Shown: one piece after another, positions 1-8,210 of the stretch
Numbering within the stretch: position 1 is the stretch's first letter
Layout: each line of letters opens with the position of its first letter
Made by a program: the position numbers and the translations under genes
Notes under the pieces: model-generated
What the model was told of the DNA's origin: nothing
Databases searched by the model: none
The model's input: only the letters and a program-made list of their open reading frames with translations
NCBI GenBank assembly: GCA_034044135.1
Contig: CP139021.1
Location: 3,239,635-3,303,634 of the forward strand
From: Flammeovirgaceae bacterium SG7u.111
GTDB lineage: Bacteria; Bacteroidota; Bacteroidia; Cytophagales; Flammeovirgaceae
Direction: 5' to 3'
DNA: 64,000 nucleotides

Positions 1-282
1 TATTTTGAATAACCTTGCCCATTCGTCCGGATCAAATTTATCGGGATAAAAGGTTTTGGGGAGCTCGTTCATATAGCGTTGTACATAGTCTTCCGACGCT
101 CCCACCATAGAGTGGCTGATGACACTTCCCAACTGCGAGTCCATGCTCCAATGGATGAAAATACCGAAGCCCATATCCATAAAGTCTTCTTCTAGCTCGG
201 GCTTGTTTTTTAGCTGGGCAAAGGATGAGAAACTGGCTAATATGAATACTAAAAGTAATTTTAACTCTTTGTTACAAATCAT
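1..282 (-). CDS. Alpha-L-fucosidase, GH29 family (N-terminal part, runs off the window)
   Basis: Partial gene: the minus-strand frame starts with ATG at 282-280 and is still open at base 1. The first 19 or so residues form a Sec signal peptide ending in FAQ. They are followed by MGFGIFIHWSMDSQLG and SHSMVGASEDY, the substrate-pocket region near the N terminus of GH29 fucosidases, and then by KTFYPDKFDPDEWARL. The family hydrolyses alpha-L-fucosyl residues from glycans using an aspartate nucleophile, which lies beyond the visible part. The start codon overlaps the end of the upstream GH92 gene by 11 bases (272-282), so the two are probably translated together as the last genes of the PUL. Family assignment is firm; substrate is not. 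Confidence 0.85.
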   Translation of the reverse strand, partial: MICNKELKLLLVFILASFSSFAQLKNKPELEEDFMDMGFGIFIHWSMDSQLGSVISHSMVGASEDYVQRYMNELPKTFYPDKFDPDEWARLFKI

Positions 283-2629
283 TTTTAACTTCGGATTTTA
301 TTATGTTGAAGTCCATTTTTGGCTGTTTGGTCATTTGAAGAACTAGCTTCCCGCCTCTCGTGATTTGGCTATGGTAGACTACATAACCATTGACGGGTTG
401 GCCATTTAAAACTACCGAATCTACATAAACATTTTCTTCACCATTGTTGACGGACTCTATAGTAAAAGTAGAGTTTGAATAATAGTCAGGGTTTAGCTCT
501 ATACTGACCTTGTCGAAAGAGGGGCTTCCTATCTGATATTCTGGGTCTCCATCAACACCACCGTTCATCTGAAAGAGACCTATTTTCATTAAAACTGCTA
601 AGCTCCCCATTAATCCTTGGTCCTCGTCCCCATTATAGCCTGTTGAGGGAGATAAACCACTAAATGTTTTCTTCACCACATTGCGGGTCCAATATTGGGT
701 AAGGTCTGGTCTGCCTATTTTATGGAAAACGTATGCCGTCTGTATGGATGGCTGGTTTCCATAATTAATGGGGATTCTCCTGTACTCAGGGTGTTCTTCC
801 AGGTCATGGGATGTCCCTGCCGTAAAGCCCAATTTGTCGGCTGTTTCAAATTGTGAGTTTAGTTTTTCCACAGCTTTGTTTGTTCCCCCCATTAGTTTGG
901 TCAAACCTTCTAGGTTGTGCGGTACAAACCAAGTAGCCTGTGCACCGTTGGCTTCTACAAACCCAACTTTATATTGGTAGGGGTCAAAATCTTCATACCA
1001 TTTGCCATTAACATCTTTAGGGCGCATCCATCCTGAAGCTCCATCGTACACATTCTTAAAGTTTTCAGAACGCTTTAAAAAGTAATTGTAATCGTCTTGG
1101 TGCCCTAGCTTCTTAGCCAGTTGGGCGAGCGTCCAATCTTGGTAAGCATACTCCATGGTAAGGCTTGCCCCGTCTTGATGTCCTCCAAAATTTCCTTCGG
1201 GTATAGGGTAGGGGACAAAGCCATTTTCCACATAGTATTTAAAACCTCCGCCGTGATTAGTATCATGCTCATAACCTGCCTTTTCCATAATGCCGCCCAG
1301 CATATGGTTCTTTTTCAAGACCTGATAAATATTTTCTAGGTCTTCTGTAATTAACCCTTCCTGAATGGCACTGACTATAAATGGGGTGCTAGAAGAACCA
1401 GTCATCACGTAGGTATAATTTCCCCCTGATGGTCCTCTGGGGATCAGGCCGCCATCTTTTTGATATTGTAAAAGCGAATAAACAAACTCTTCTTTGATTT
1501 CTGGGTAAACAAGCCCCCATAGGGTGTTGATTGTCCATTGAGCACCCCAAAAAGAATCGGAGTTATAATGATTGAATTTAGGCTTTCCGGTTTCGTCAAG
1601 CGGTAATTGCCCTATCCTAAATTCATCTCCTGTATTGTCAGGGTAAGCACCATTTGCATCGCTTATAATTCTCCTCCCTTGCAGCGCATGCCATAAATCT
1701 GTATAAAACCTCCTCTGTTCAGTTTCCGTCCCGCCTTCAACCTTAATTCTGCCCAATAACTCGTCCCACTCTTTTTTTGATTGAGATACAACATCCTCAA
1801 AATTCCAATGCGGCAATTCTTCTGTAATATTATAATTGGCATTTTCTACAGATGTATAGGAAATACCAACTTTCATAAGAACTTTCTTTTTAGGGTTGAT
1901 GAGATTCACCAAATAGTTTCCTGTCTTTTCATTTTTATCTATAGAGGCTATATCTGTATTTAATTTTACTTTAAAAAATACTGTTAATGGCTTGGGTCTT
2001 CTGCGGGTTGGCTTCATCACCACTCTTCCCGAAAGCTCATTATTACTGTTTTTTTCCATCTCCCCGCCGATGTTTTCGCATGGTCCTAACATGGTATTAA
2101 GGTTAAATAAGATGCCTGCTTGGTTGTGGTCAGTTGGGAAAGTGTATTGGTGAAACCCTACGCGTGCTGTACTGGTCAGTTCAGATGTTATTTGATACCT
2201 ATCGAGTTCTACGTAATGGTAACCGGGTGATATTTTTTCGGTTTCGTGGCTAAACTTTGAATAAAAGTCTTCATAAACAGTGTTTTTGTTAGTTGCTGAT
2301 ATCGTAACTGGCATAACTGAAACGCCAGACATTTGCCATGCATGAATATGGCTGAATCCTTTTATTGTATCTGTTTTATACCTATAACCGCTTCCCCAAG
2401 CACCGTCTATTTCAGTATCGGGACTTAGGTTTACCATTCCAAAAGCCCTGCTCGCTGACGAAAAGAAAAACCACCTGGAATTCTCTGTATCAAGGGCAGG
2501 ATACACCATTTCTGAAAAAGTAATTTGTCCTTCAGGTTTGCCTTCCGTTTTTACTTCTTGTTTGCAAGAACATATTATTCCTAAAGTGAGGTAAAGTAGT
2601 ATTTGTCTATAGAGTTTGTTCTTATTCAT
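272..2629 (-). CDS. GH92 alpha-mannosidase family lipoprotein
   Basis: Exo-alpha-mannosidase of family GH92, calcium-dependent in studied members, likely anchored at the cell surface or in the periplasm. Family features: an N-terminal beta-sandwich with YPALDTENSRWFFFSSA and FSHIHAWQMSG, and an (alpha/alpha)6 C-terminal half with FVEANGAQATWFVPHN (general-acid Glu region) and YNGDEDQGLMG (the Gly-Asn/Asp-Asp-rich base motif). The chosen ATG at 2629 gives a short lipoprotein signal with LGIICSC. The open frame extends to a TTG at 2731, but that adds 34 residues that fit no signal peptide. The usual 'MxGNHA' segment reads YVMTGSSSTPF, a divergence that may affect specificity. It follows susD after a terminator-like hairpin and overlaps the fucosidase gene, consistent with PUL membership. 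Confidence 0.88.
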   Translation of the reverse strand: MNKNKLYRQILLYLTLGIICSCKQEVKTEGKPEGQITFSEMVYPALDTENSRWFFFSSASRAFGMVNLSPDTEIDGAWGSGYRYKTDTIKGFSHIHAWQMSGVSVMPVTISATNKNTVYEDFYSKFSHETEKISPGYHYVELDRYQITSELTSTARVGFHQYTFPTDHNQAGILFNLNTMLGPCENIGGEMEKNSNNELSGRVVMKPTRRRPKPLTVFFKVKLNTDIASIDKNEKTGNYLVNLINPKKKVLMKVGISYTSVENANYNITEELPHWNFEDVVSQSKKEWDELLGRIKVEGGTETEQRRFYTDLWHALQGRRIISDANGAYPDNTGDEFRIGQLPLDETGKPKFNHYNSDSFWGAQWTINTLWGLVYPEIKEEFVYSLLQYQKDGGLIPRGPSGGNYTYVMTGSSSTPFIVSAIQEGLITEDLENIYQVLKKNHMLGGIMEKAGYEHDTNHGGGFKYYVENGFVPYPIPEGNFGGHQDGASLTMEYAYQDWTLAQLAKKLGHQDDYNYFLKRSENFKNVYDGASGWMRPKDVNGKWYEDFDPYQYKVGFVEANGAQATWFVPHNLEGLTKLMGGTNKAVEKLNSQFETADKLGFTAGTSHDLEEHPEYRRIPINYGNQPSIQTAYVFHKIGRPDLTQYWTRNVVKKTFSGLSPSTGYNGDEDQGLMGSLAVLMKIGLFQMNGGVDGDPEYQIGSPSFDKVSIELNPDYYSNSTFTIESVNNGEENVYVDSVVLNGQPVNGYVVYHSQITRGGKLVLQMTKQPKMDFNIIKSEVKNDL

Positions 2630-2841
2630 GTGTTTTCTCATTAAATCAACTTGGTTAAAATTTTTCGTTTTAATTAGAGACCAGCAAAAAATCATCGAAG
2701 CACCCTTTGGTTTCAATGCTTTTTCTCTCAAGTTACCTGTCCATTTGATGCTTTGCGAATAGGTCTCCTCACCATTGTCTTTTTCTTCATCAAAAACATG
2801 AATTGAACGATAACCTATTTTTTCTAACCTCGGATTTTTAT

Positions 2842-2875
2842 AAAAAGGCAGATAAAAGGTTTCATCTGCCTTTTT
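2842..2875 (-). terminator. Intra-operon terminator/attenuator after susD
   Basis: A 12-bp perfect inverted repeat (2842-2853 and 2864-2875) with a 10-base loop. Read on the minus strand it ends GCCTTTTTATA, i.e. a stem with a U-rich 3' side, 39 bases past the susD stop. Partial termination here would give more SusC/SusD than glycosidase. The rest of the 2630-2913 gap shows nothing else convincing. Confidence 0.75.
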
Positions 2876-2913
2876 ATATACTAATTATGAATTTGTTTTG
2901 AAAAACAAGGTTT

Positions 2914-4755
2914 TTAATATCCAGGATTTTGAGGAATTGATGGAATTGATCTATCAATCTCTTTCTGGGGAATTGGGCGTAAATAGTGCTTGCTCTCCAT
3001 TTGACCCACTGCTGCTGTCCATGGGTTCATTAAGGTAGTTCGTTCAATCAGTTTTTCTGTTCTTTTCAGATCAAACCATCGGCTGTATTCACCCATCAAT
3101 TCCCTTGCCCGCTCATCCAATATCATATCGATATCCAGGTTTCCGTTTGCACGGTAGGATACCGTATTCATGGAGGTCAAATTGGCTGGTTCTGCTGCAC
3201 ACAACGGGTCAGTACCTGCATTGACACCAAGTGCACGGTCAACTATAGCATTGTAGTAAACTTCTGCGTCTCCCAAATTACCATTAGCAGCTCCTTTCAA
3301 GATGGCTTCTGCAGCAATTAAATATGCTTCGGCAGAGCGGAATAGAGCTAGATCAAAGGTTCCCTGAGCATCATCGTAGGGGATGCCTGGTTCCCAGAAC
3401 TTCCACATTAGTGGAGTTTTATTATCTGTGTGATAAGGAGAAATTGGATTAATACCAATTTCAGCTACATTCAGTACTGCGTAAGGCTTGCTGCCTCCTA
3501 CATCCATGCCTTTATCATCGTCACTGGCTGGATTATTCCATGGTGGGAAATACAATACTGTATCACCTTTTGCAATGTTGATGGTGGTAGATGGGTCATC
3601 AAAATCCGGGACAAAACCATCAACATCTGTCATTGCGTACATCGCTTCTACAAAATTGTGGTGGTACCTTGTATCAATATCCGGATCAAACAACCTATAA
3701 GTAGCAGGGGTCACGATATAGTTCCCTTTCCCTCCATGGCGGTTATAGTGACTTGTTCTTCCCAAAGAACCTGGAATATCTTCAGCACCACCACCGAAAA
3801 TCGAATGGTAATCATTTCCTATTGCATATTCGCTAGGTTCATCATCATCACTGCCATTTGTCAATATATTATCGCTGAATTGTACTGCAAATACTATTTC
3901 ATCATTTTTATCATTTTTGGCTGGGAAAGTTTCTTCCAGAGGGTTCTCAGCATGAAGTGGGAATAAATTGCGGTATTCCGGCTCCAGTGGATAATCGGCT
4001 ATGATCATATCGGCATATTTAACGGCCTTGTCAAAATCGGCTGCTGTTCCACCCAGGGAATTGTTGAAATTCCAGCCCCTTGTCAGGTGAACTCTTGCCA
4101 AAAGGAACTGTGCGGCACCTTTTGTAGCCCTACCATACTCGGTATTGCCTTTGGCAGGTAGTATCGCTTCTGCCTCTTCCAAGTCCTGGATAACCTGGTC
4201 ATAAACCTGAGCAGCAGGTACTTTGTTAACTTCCCTACTGGCAGTGGTAGTTTCCTCTAAAGGCATAGGAATGTCACCCCATTGTTGTACTGCATAGAAA
4301 TAAGCATATGCTCTGAGAAACTTAGCTTCTGCCACTCTGATGGCAAGAATATCCGGATCCATTCCCTGAACTTCTTCCTGTCTGGAGATTGCAGTATTTG
4401 TCCTGGAAATTTGCTTGTATAGCAAATCCCATAGAGCAGTGGTCGCACCTATATTAGGGGTAAAGCGGATGTCATACACGTTCAATACACCACCTTGGTT
4501 TCCATTTTGCGCTTCGTCCCAAGAAGTACTGGTAAATATATCAGTACCCATCATAACTAAATCACGCTCTTTGTGTATTTCTCTGAGCTTGGTATAGTTT
4601 GAGCGGACAAGGTCTTCGAATCCCTGCTCAGTAACATAATAATTATCTGTAGTCTGGTAAGAGACCGAATTTTCATCCAAAAAATCCTTGCAACTGGTAC
4701 TTAATAAAGTCATAAAGACCAGTGTTGTAATATATTTTTTATTAAATAATTTCAT
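2914..4755 (-). CDS. SusD/RagB-type glycan-binding outer-membrane lipoprotein
   Basis: Surface lipoprotein that caps a SusC-type TonB-dependent transporter and helps capture oligosaccharide. A signal peptide runs to TLLSTSC, with lipid Cys near residue 22, followed by KDFLDENS, a typical SusD start. The TPR-like helical core includes VAEAKFLRAYAYFYAVQQWGD and KGAAQFLLARVHL. The C terminus has ILDERARELMGEYSRWFDLKR and ends in IPQNPGY, the usual SusD ending. At 613 residues it is normal to slightly long. It lies 33 bases downstream of susC, so the pair is co-transcribed. Ligand cannot be read from sequence; the linked GH92 and GH29 enzymes suggest a mannose- and fucose-containing glycan. Confidence 0.95.
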   Translation of the reverse strand: MKLFNKKYITTLVFMTLLSTSCKDFLDENSVSYQTTDNYYVTEQGFEDLVRSNYTKLREIHKERDLVMMGTDIFTSTSWDEAQNGNQGGVLNVYDIRFTPNIGATTALWDLLYKQISRTNTAISRQEEVQGMDPDILAIRVAEAKFLRAYAYFYAVQQWGDIPMPLEETTTASREVNKVPAAQVYDQVIQDLEEAEAILPAKGNTEYGRATKGAAQFLLARVHLTRGWNFNNSLGGTAADFDKAVKYADMIIADYPLEPEYRNLFPLHAENPLEETFPAKNDKNDEIVFAVQFSDNILTNGSDDDEPSEYAIGNDYHSIFGGGAEDIPGSLGRTSHYNRHGGKGNYIVTPATYRLFDPDIDTRYHHNFVEAMYAMTDVDGFVPDFDDPSTTINIAKGDTVLYFPPWNNPASDDDKGMDVGGSKPYAVLNVAEIGINPISPYHTDNKTPLMWKFWEPGIPYDDAQGTFDLALFRSAEAYLIAAEAILKGAANGNLGDAEVYYNAIVDRALGVNAGTDPLCAAEPANLTSMNTVSYRANGNLDIDMILDERARELMGEYSRWFDLKRTEKLIERTTLMNPWTAAVGQMESKHYLRPIPQKEIDRSIPSIPQNPGY

Positions 4756-4788
4756 ATTTTAAAATTTTATCTGTCCGAAATAAAATGA

Positions 4789-7776
4789 TTAGAATGAGAG
4801 GTTTAGACCTAACAGATAGGTTGCCGTTGGTATACCATCATTGTAAGTGCTGGAATTAAATTCCGGATCCATCCCGTCAAAATTGTGGAAAACAAATGGG
4901 TTGCTAACTTGGGCGTACATCCTAAATTTGCTAAAGCCCATTTTGTCCAACGTTGTCCGTGGCAAGGTATAACCGAGAGTAATATCAGAGACTCTTACAA
5001 AACTTGCATCCTGATATTGGATTGCGGACTTATGAGGGTTTGGAACGCCTGGTCCGTAGTAATCATTGGTAGGATTGTTAATCGTCCAGTAATTGAGGTT
5101 CAGTACATTATATCTTCCGCCACCTATATCACCCATAGTGCCACTTAGCATACTATTTCTAAACATGGCTCCTTGGCTGGTATAGATCAGGAAAGAAAGG
5201 TCGAAGTTTCCGTAAGTGAACTTATTCGTCATACCCATTGTCCAATTAGGCTGTTCTGAACCAATGATTTTCCTGTCATCCATGCCCTCATTTGAAGAAA
5301 TAATGCCATCATCATTTTGATCGACTACCTTTACCGAACCTGGTACCTGACTATACTCAGCAGCCTCCGATTCTTCATCTAATTGCCAGATCCCCTCAAA
5401 TTCATAGTCATAGTGCGCTTCTAAGGGATGACCTACAAAAAGACCGGTAGCTATATCTGCCTGTATTCCATCACTACCAATAGAGAGTACTTCATTAACA
5501 TTTTTGGCAAAGTTGATATTTGTGGCCCAGGTGAATCTATCTTTGGCGATATTAACCGTATTAAGCGATAACTCAATTCCTCTATTGGCTACCTCACCAA
5601 TGTTTGTGGTTACACTGCTAAAGCCTGAAGAAGTCGGAATTTGTTCCTGATAGATCAAATCAACTGTTTTTCGATTATAAACCTCCAAAGTAGCGGTAAT
5701 CCTGTCATTGATGAATCCCATATCAATACCGATATTCAATTCCTGGCTTTTTTCCCAGCCCAGAGAATTATCAGCCAGATTTTCCGGAGCAAAACCAAAA
5801 GCCGGTGAACCATCAAAATCATAGACTGTTTTGAGCAGTCTTGCCTGGGTACTGTAAGGATCTACCGCACTATTTCCCACAAAACCATAACTCACCCGGA
5901 ATTTCATGTTAGAAATAGCATCCACATTTTGGATAAAATCTTCGTCTCCCAATCTCCATGCAAGGGCGACTGAAGGGAAAAAGTCCCATTTGTTACCTTC
6001 ACTAAGCTGAGAAGCGCCATCCCACCGGCCGGTAAGTGTCAGCAGGTATTTATCTTTGAAACCGTAAATAACCCTTCCCATATATGAAAGCAAAGTTCTT
6101 TCGGTTAGTTTTGTGTCTAATTGGACAGGCCTTCCAGTTCCAAAGGCATACCATAATGAACTATATGGTAGCTCATCTACATAGCTATCCATTTCTTCAT
6201 TTCGCTCTTGGAAGCTACTTTGTACACCAGTAATCGTGAAATCATGATCACCACTCTTCTTTTTATAGGTGATTATATTATCCAGTGTATAATTGGATTT
6301 GTCATCCGTTTGGCGAAAGGCTCTTGGCAATAGAGTAGTTTTTCGATCCTTGGTCATTGTTCCTCTAAATTGACCCCACCTAGAATTGTTAATATTTGTA
6401 GAAAAGGAAGATCGGATCGATAATCCTTGTACAGGAACCAATTCTATATAAGCATTACCAAAGAAATTATCAGCCCTTGTTTCATCCTGAAAATTATCAG
6501 CATCTTTTTCGATAAGGGGATTTAATACCTGCTTATCATTGATGCCCATCCATGCAGCATAGCCATTCCAGGAGAAATCCTGGTTTTCATCTGGGTTAAG
6601 CACATCATCATACATGGCGACACCAGTCGGACGTGCACGGTAAGCACTTCTCAATGCCTCATTAGAACCTAATTCTGTTTTGGCAACACTATAATTAGCC
6701 GTAAAACCAACATTTAGGAACTTAGTTAACTTACTATCTAAACTTCCCTTGATGTTGTATCGCTTGAATTTTGTATTATCCAAAGCACCTCCTTCATTCA
6801 AATATCCACCTGAAAAATGGTAGTTGGTATTTTCGCTTCCTCCACCCACAGATAAGGAATGATTTGTTTGTAATGTTGATCCGGAAATTTCATCAAGCCA
6901 ATCTGTGTTCCTTCCGGACTCAACCATGTCAAGTTCGGTTGAAGTGAAAGTACGACCCTGAGGATATCCATTTAATTCACGATCAGTCACGCTAGCCTTG
7001 TAGAACTGTTGCGCATTCATCATTTCGGGAAGGTGGGCAGGAGTCTTAACTCCAACATAACCATCATAGCTTACTACTGGCTTACCTTTTTTACCTCTTT
7101 TGGTAGAGATAATAATCACGCCATTTGCTCCTCTAGAGCCGTAAATAGCAGTAGATGACGCATCCTTCAGAATATCCATAGATTCAATATCCGCTGGGTT
7201 GAGCGCATTTATATCTCCGCCCATCACACCATCAATTACCACCAATGGCTCGTTGCTGTAATTAATCGAACTTAAACCTCGAATATTAATGTTATACCCT
7301 GCTCCTGGTCGGCTGTTCTGCTTAGTGACAATCACACCGGCAGCCTGACCCTGAATAGCCTTAGCAGCCTGTACTGGATTTGCACGCACAATATCCTTTG
7401 ACTCAACAGAGCCTATTGCTCCTGTAACATCTTTCTTTTCAACCTCACCATAGCCAATAACTACAACTTCTTCCAGTGAGGTGATATCAAGATTCAAGGA
7501 AACGTCTATTACGGAGTTGTTTCCAACGCTGACTTCATGAGGTAGAAACCCTATAAAACTAAATACTAATACAGAGTTCTGATTTGGCACTTCAAGTGAA
7601 TATTTACCTTGAACGTCTGTTATTGTACCAATTGAAGTTCCTTTAATAAGGATGTTTACGCCAGGAAGTGGATCGTTCCTTTCGTCTGTTACTACTCCTG
7701 AAATTTTGGTCTGAGCCCAGGAAATGCTCACATAGCCTAATAGTAAGGCAATCAATAATAGTTTGCGTTTTTTCAT
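4789..7776 (-). CDS. SusC/RagA-type TonB-dependent outer-membrane transporter
   Basis: TonB-dependent importer of oligosaccharides and partner of the SusD lipoprotein next to it. Order of parts: signal peptide (1-21, ending SWAQ), a carboxypeptidase-D regulatory-like beta-sandwich (about 23-107, with GVVTDERNDPLPGVN and DVQGKYSLEVP), the SusC hallmark LEEVVVIGYG, then the plug with RGLSSINYSNEPLVVIDGV and SMDILKDASSTAIYGSRGAN. The remainder is a long beta-barrel ending in an aromatic residue (LNLSF) as required for barrel insertion. Length 995 is typical. There is no extra N-terminal STN/FecR-interaction domain, so regulation by an ECF sigma/anti-sigma pair is not expected; a palindrome near 7885 may be the operator. 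It is the first gene of the PUL. Confidence 0.96.
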   Translation of the reverse strand: MKKRKLLLIALLLGYVSISWAQTKISGVVTDERNDPLPGVNILIKGTSIGTITDVQGKYSLEVPNQNSVLVFSFIGFLPHEVSVGNNSVIDVSLNLDITSLEEVVVIGYGEVEKKDVTGAIGSVESKDIVRANPVQAAKAIQGQAAGVIVTKQNSRPGAGYNINIRGLSSINYSNEPLVVIDGVMGGDINALNPADIESMDILKDASSTAIYGSRGANGVIIISTKRGKKGKPVVSYDGYVGVKTPAHLPEMMNAQQFYKASVTDRELNGYPQGRTFTSTELDMVESGRNTDWLDEISGSTLQTNHSLSVGGGSENTNYHFSGGYLNEGGALDNTKFKRYNIKGSLDSKLTKFLNVGFTANYSVAKTELGSNEALRSAYRARPTGVAMYDDVLNPDENQDFSWNGYAAWMGINDKQVLNPLIEKDADNFQDETRADNFFGNAYIELVPVQGLSIRSSFSTNINNSRWGQFRGTMTKDRKTTLLPRAFRQTDDKSNYTLDNIITYKKKSGDHDFTITGVQSSFQERNEEMDSYVDELPYSSLWYAFGTGRPVQLDTKLTERTLLSYMGRVIYGFKDKYLLTLTGRWDGASQLSEGNKWDFFPSVALAWRLGDEDFIQNVDAISNMKFRVSYGFVGNSAVDPYSTQARLLKTVYDFDGSPAFGFAPENLADNSLGWEKSQELNIGIDMGFINDRITATLEVYNRKTVDLIYQEQIPTSSGFSSVTTNIGEVANRGIELSLNTVNIAKDRFTWATNINFAKNVNEVLSIGSDGIQADIATGLFVGHPLEAHYDYEFEGIWQLDEESEAAEYSQVPGSVKVVDQNDDGIISSNEGMDDRKIIGSEQPNWTMGMTNKFTYGNFDLSFLIYTSQGAMFRNSMLSGTMGDIGGGRYNVLNLNYWTINNPTNDYYGPGVPNPHKSAIQYQDASFVRVSDITLGYTLPRTTLDKMGFSKFRMYAQVSNPFVFHNFDGMDPEFNSSTYNDGIPTATYLLGLNLSF

Positions 7777-8146
7777 ATTTACTTAATTTTAGTTTGAAAT
7801 ACCCCAATCAAATGCGGGCTATTGTTTCCGAAGTAAGAGGAAACGTGACATTTTGAAATGGATTTTTTCTTCAAAAATATGGACAGTCCATTTTTTTGTG
7901 AAATAAAACATGTTTAAGCCCTTTTTTCGTCATTTAAATCGGTTGCAAAACGAGAACTTAACTCAATATCAATGGATCTTGATGATTTTATCTGAGGTTC
8001 CAGAAAACCTAGCCGAAGGTTTGAGAGAGGTTAGAAAGTTGAAACTAAAGCTGATAAAAATGTTCTTTTGGAATTTTGCTCTTTTCTAACTTCTTCACTA
8101 TTCGGAAGTTTTATCAGGTTGTGATCAGGATAGCATTAAATAGAAA
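7777..8146 (-). promoter_or_regulatory. susC upstream region with -7 motif and 13-bp palindrome
   Basis: Gene-free stretch upstream of susC. On the minus strand a TATTTTTG at 7872-7879 fits the Bacteroidota -7 consensus TAnnTTTG; no clear -33 TTTG was found at the usual distance. Touching it is ATGGACAGTCCAT (7879-7891), a perfect palindrome flanked by A- and T-tracts, with an extra ATGGA half site near 7855. This looks like an operator overlapping the core promoter. Nothing else was recognised between 7892 and 8146. Confidence 0.45.
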
Positions 8147-8178
8147 AGCCTTATAAAGGGCTAAAGCTTTATAAGGCT
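8147..8178 (-). terminator. Rho-independent terminator of the molybdopterin oxidoreductase gene
   Basis: Perfect 12-bp inverted repeat AGCCTTATAAAG (8147-8158) / CTTTATAAGGCT (8167-8178) with an 8-base loop. On the minus strand it is followed by TTTTCTATTTAAT and lies 33 bases beyond the stop of the gene ending at 8211. Confidence 0.8.
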
Positions 8179-8210
8179 GGGAATTAACAATTCGGATTCT
8201 ATTTCATAGA

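Noticed and set aside
2630-2731. N-terminal extension of the GH92 gene to a TTG at 2731
   Set aside because: The added 34 residues precede a proper lipoprotein signal that starts at the ATG at 2629.
3430-3966. 178-codon plus-strand open frame opposite susD
   Set aside because: It mirrors the codon structure of susD and shows no protein features; the minus-strand SusD is certain.
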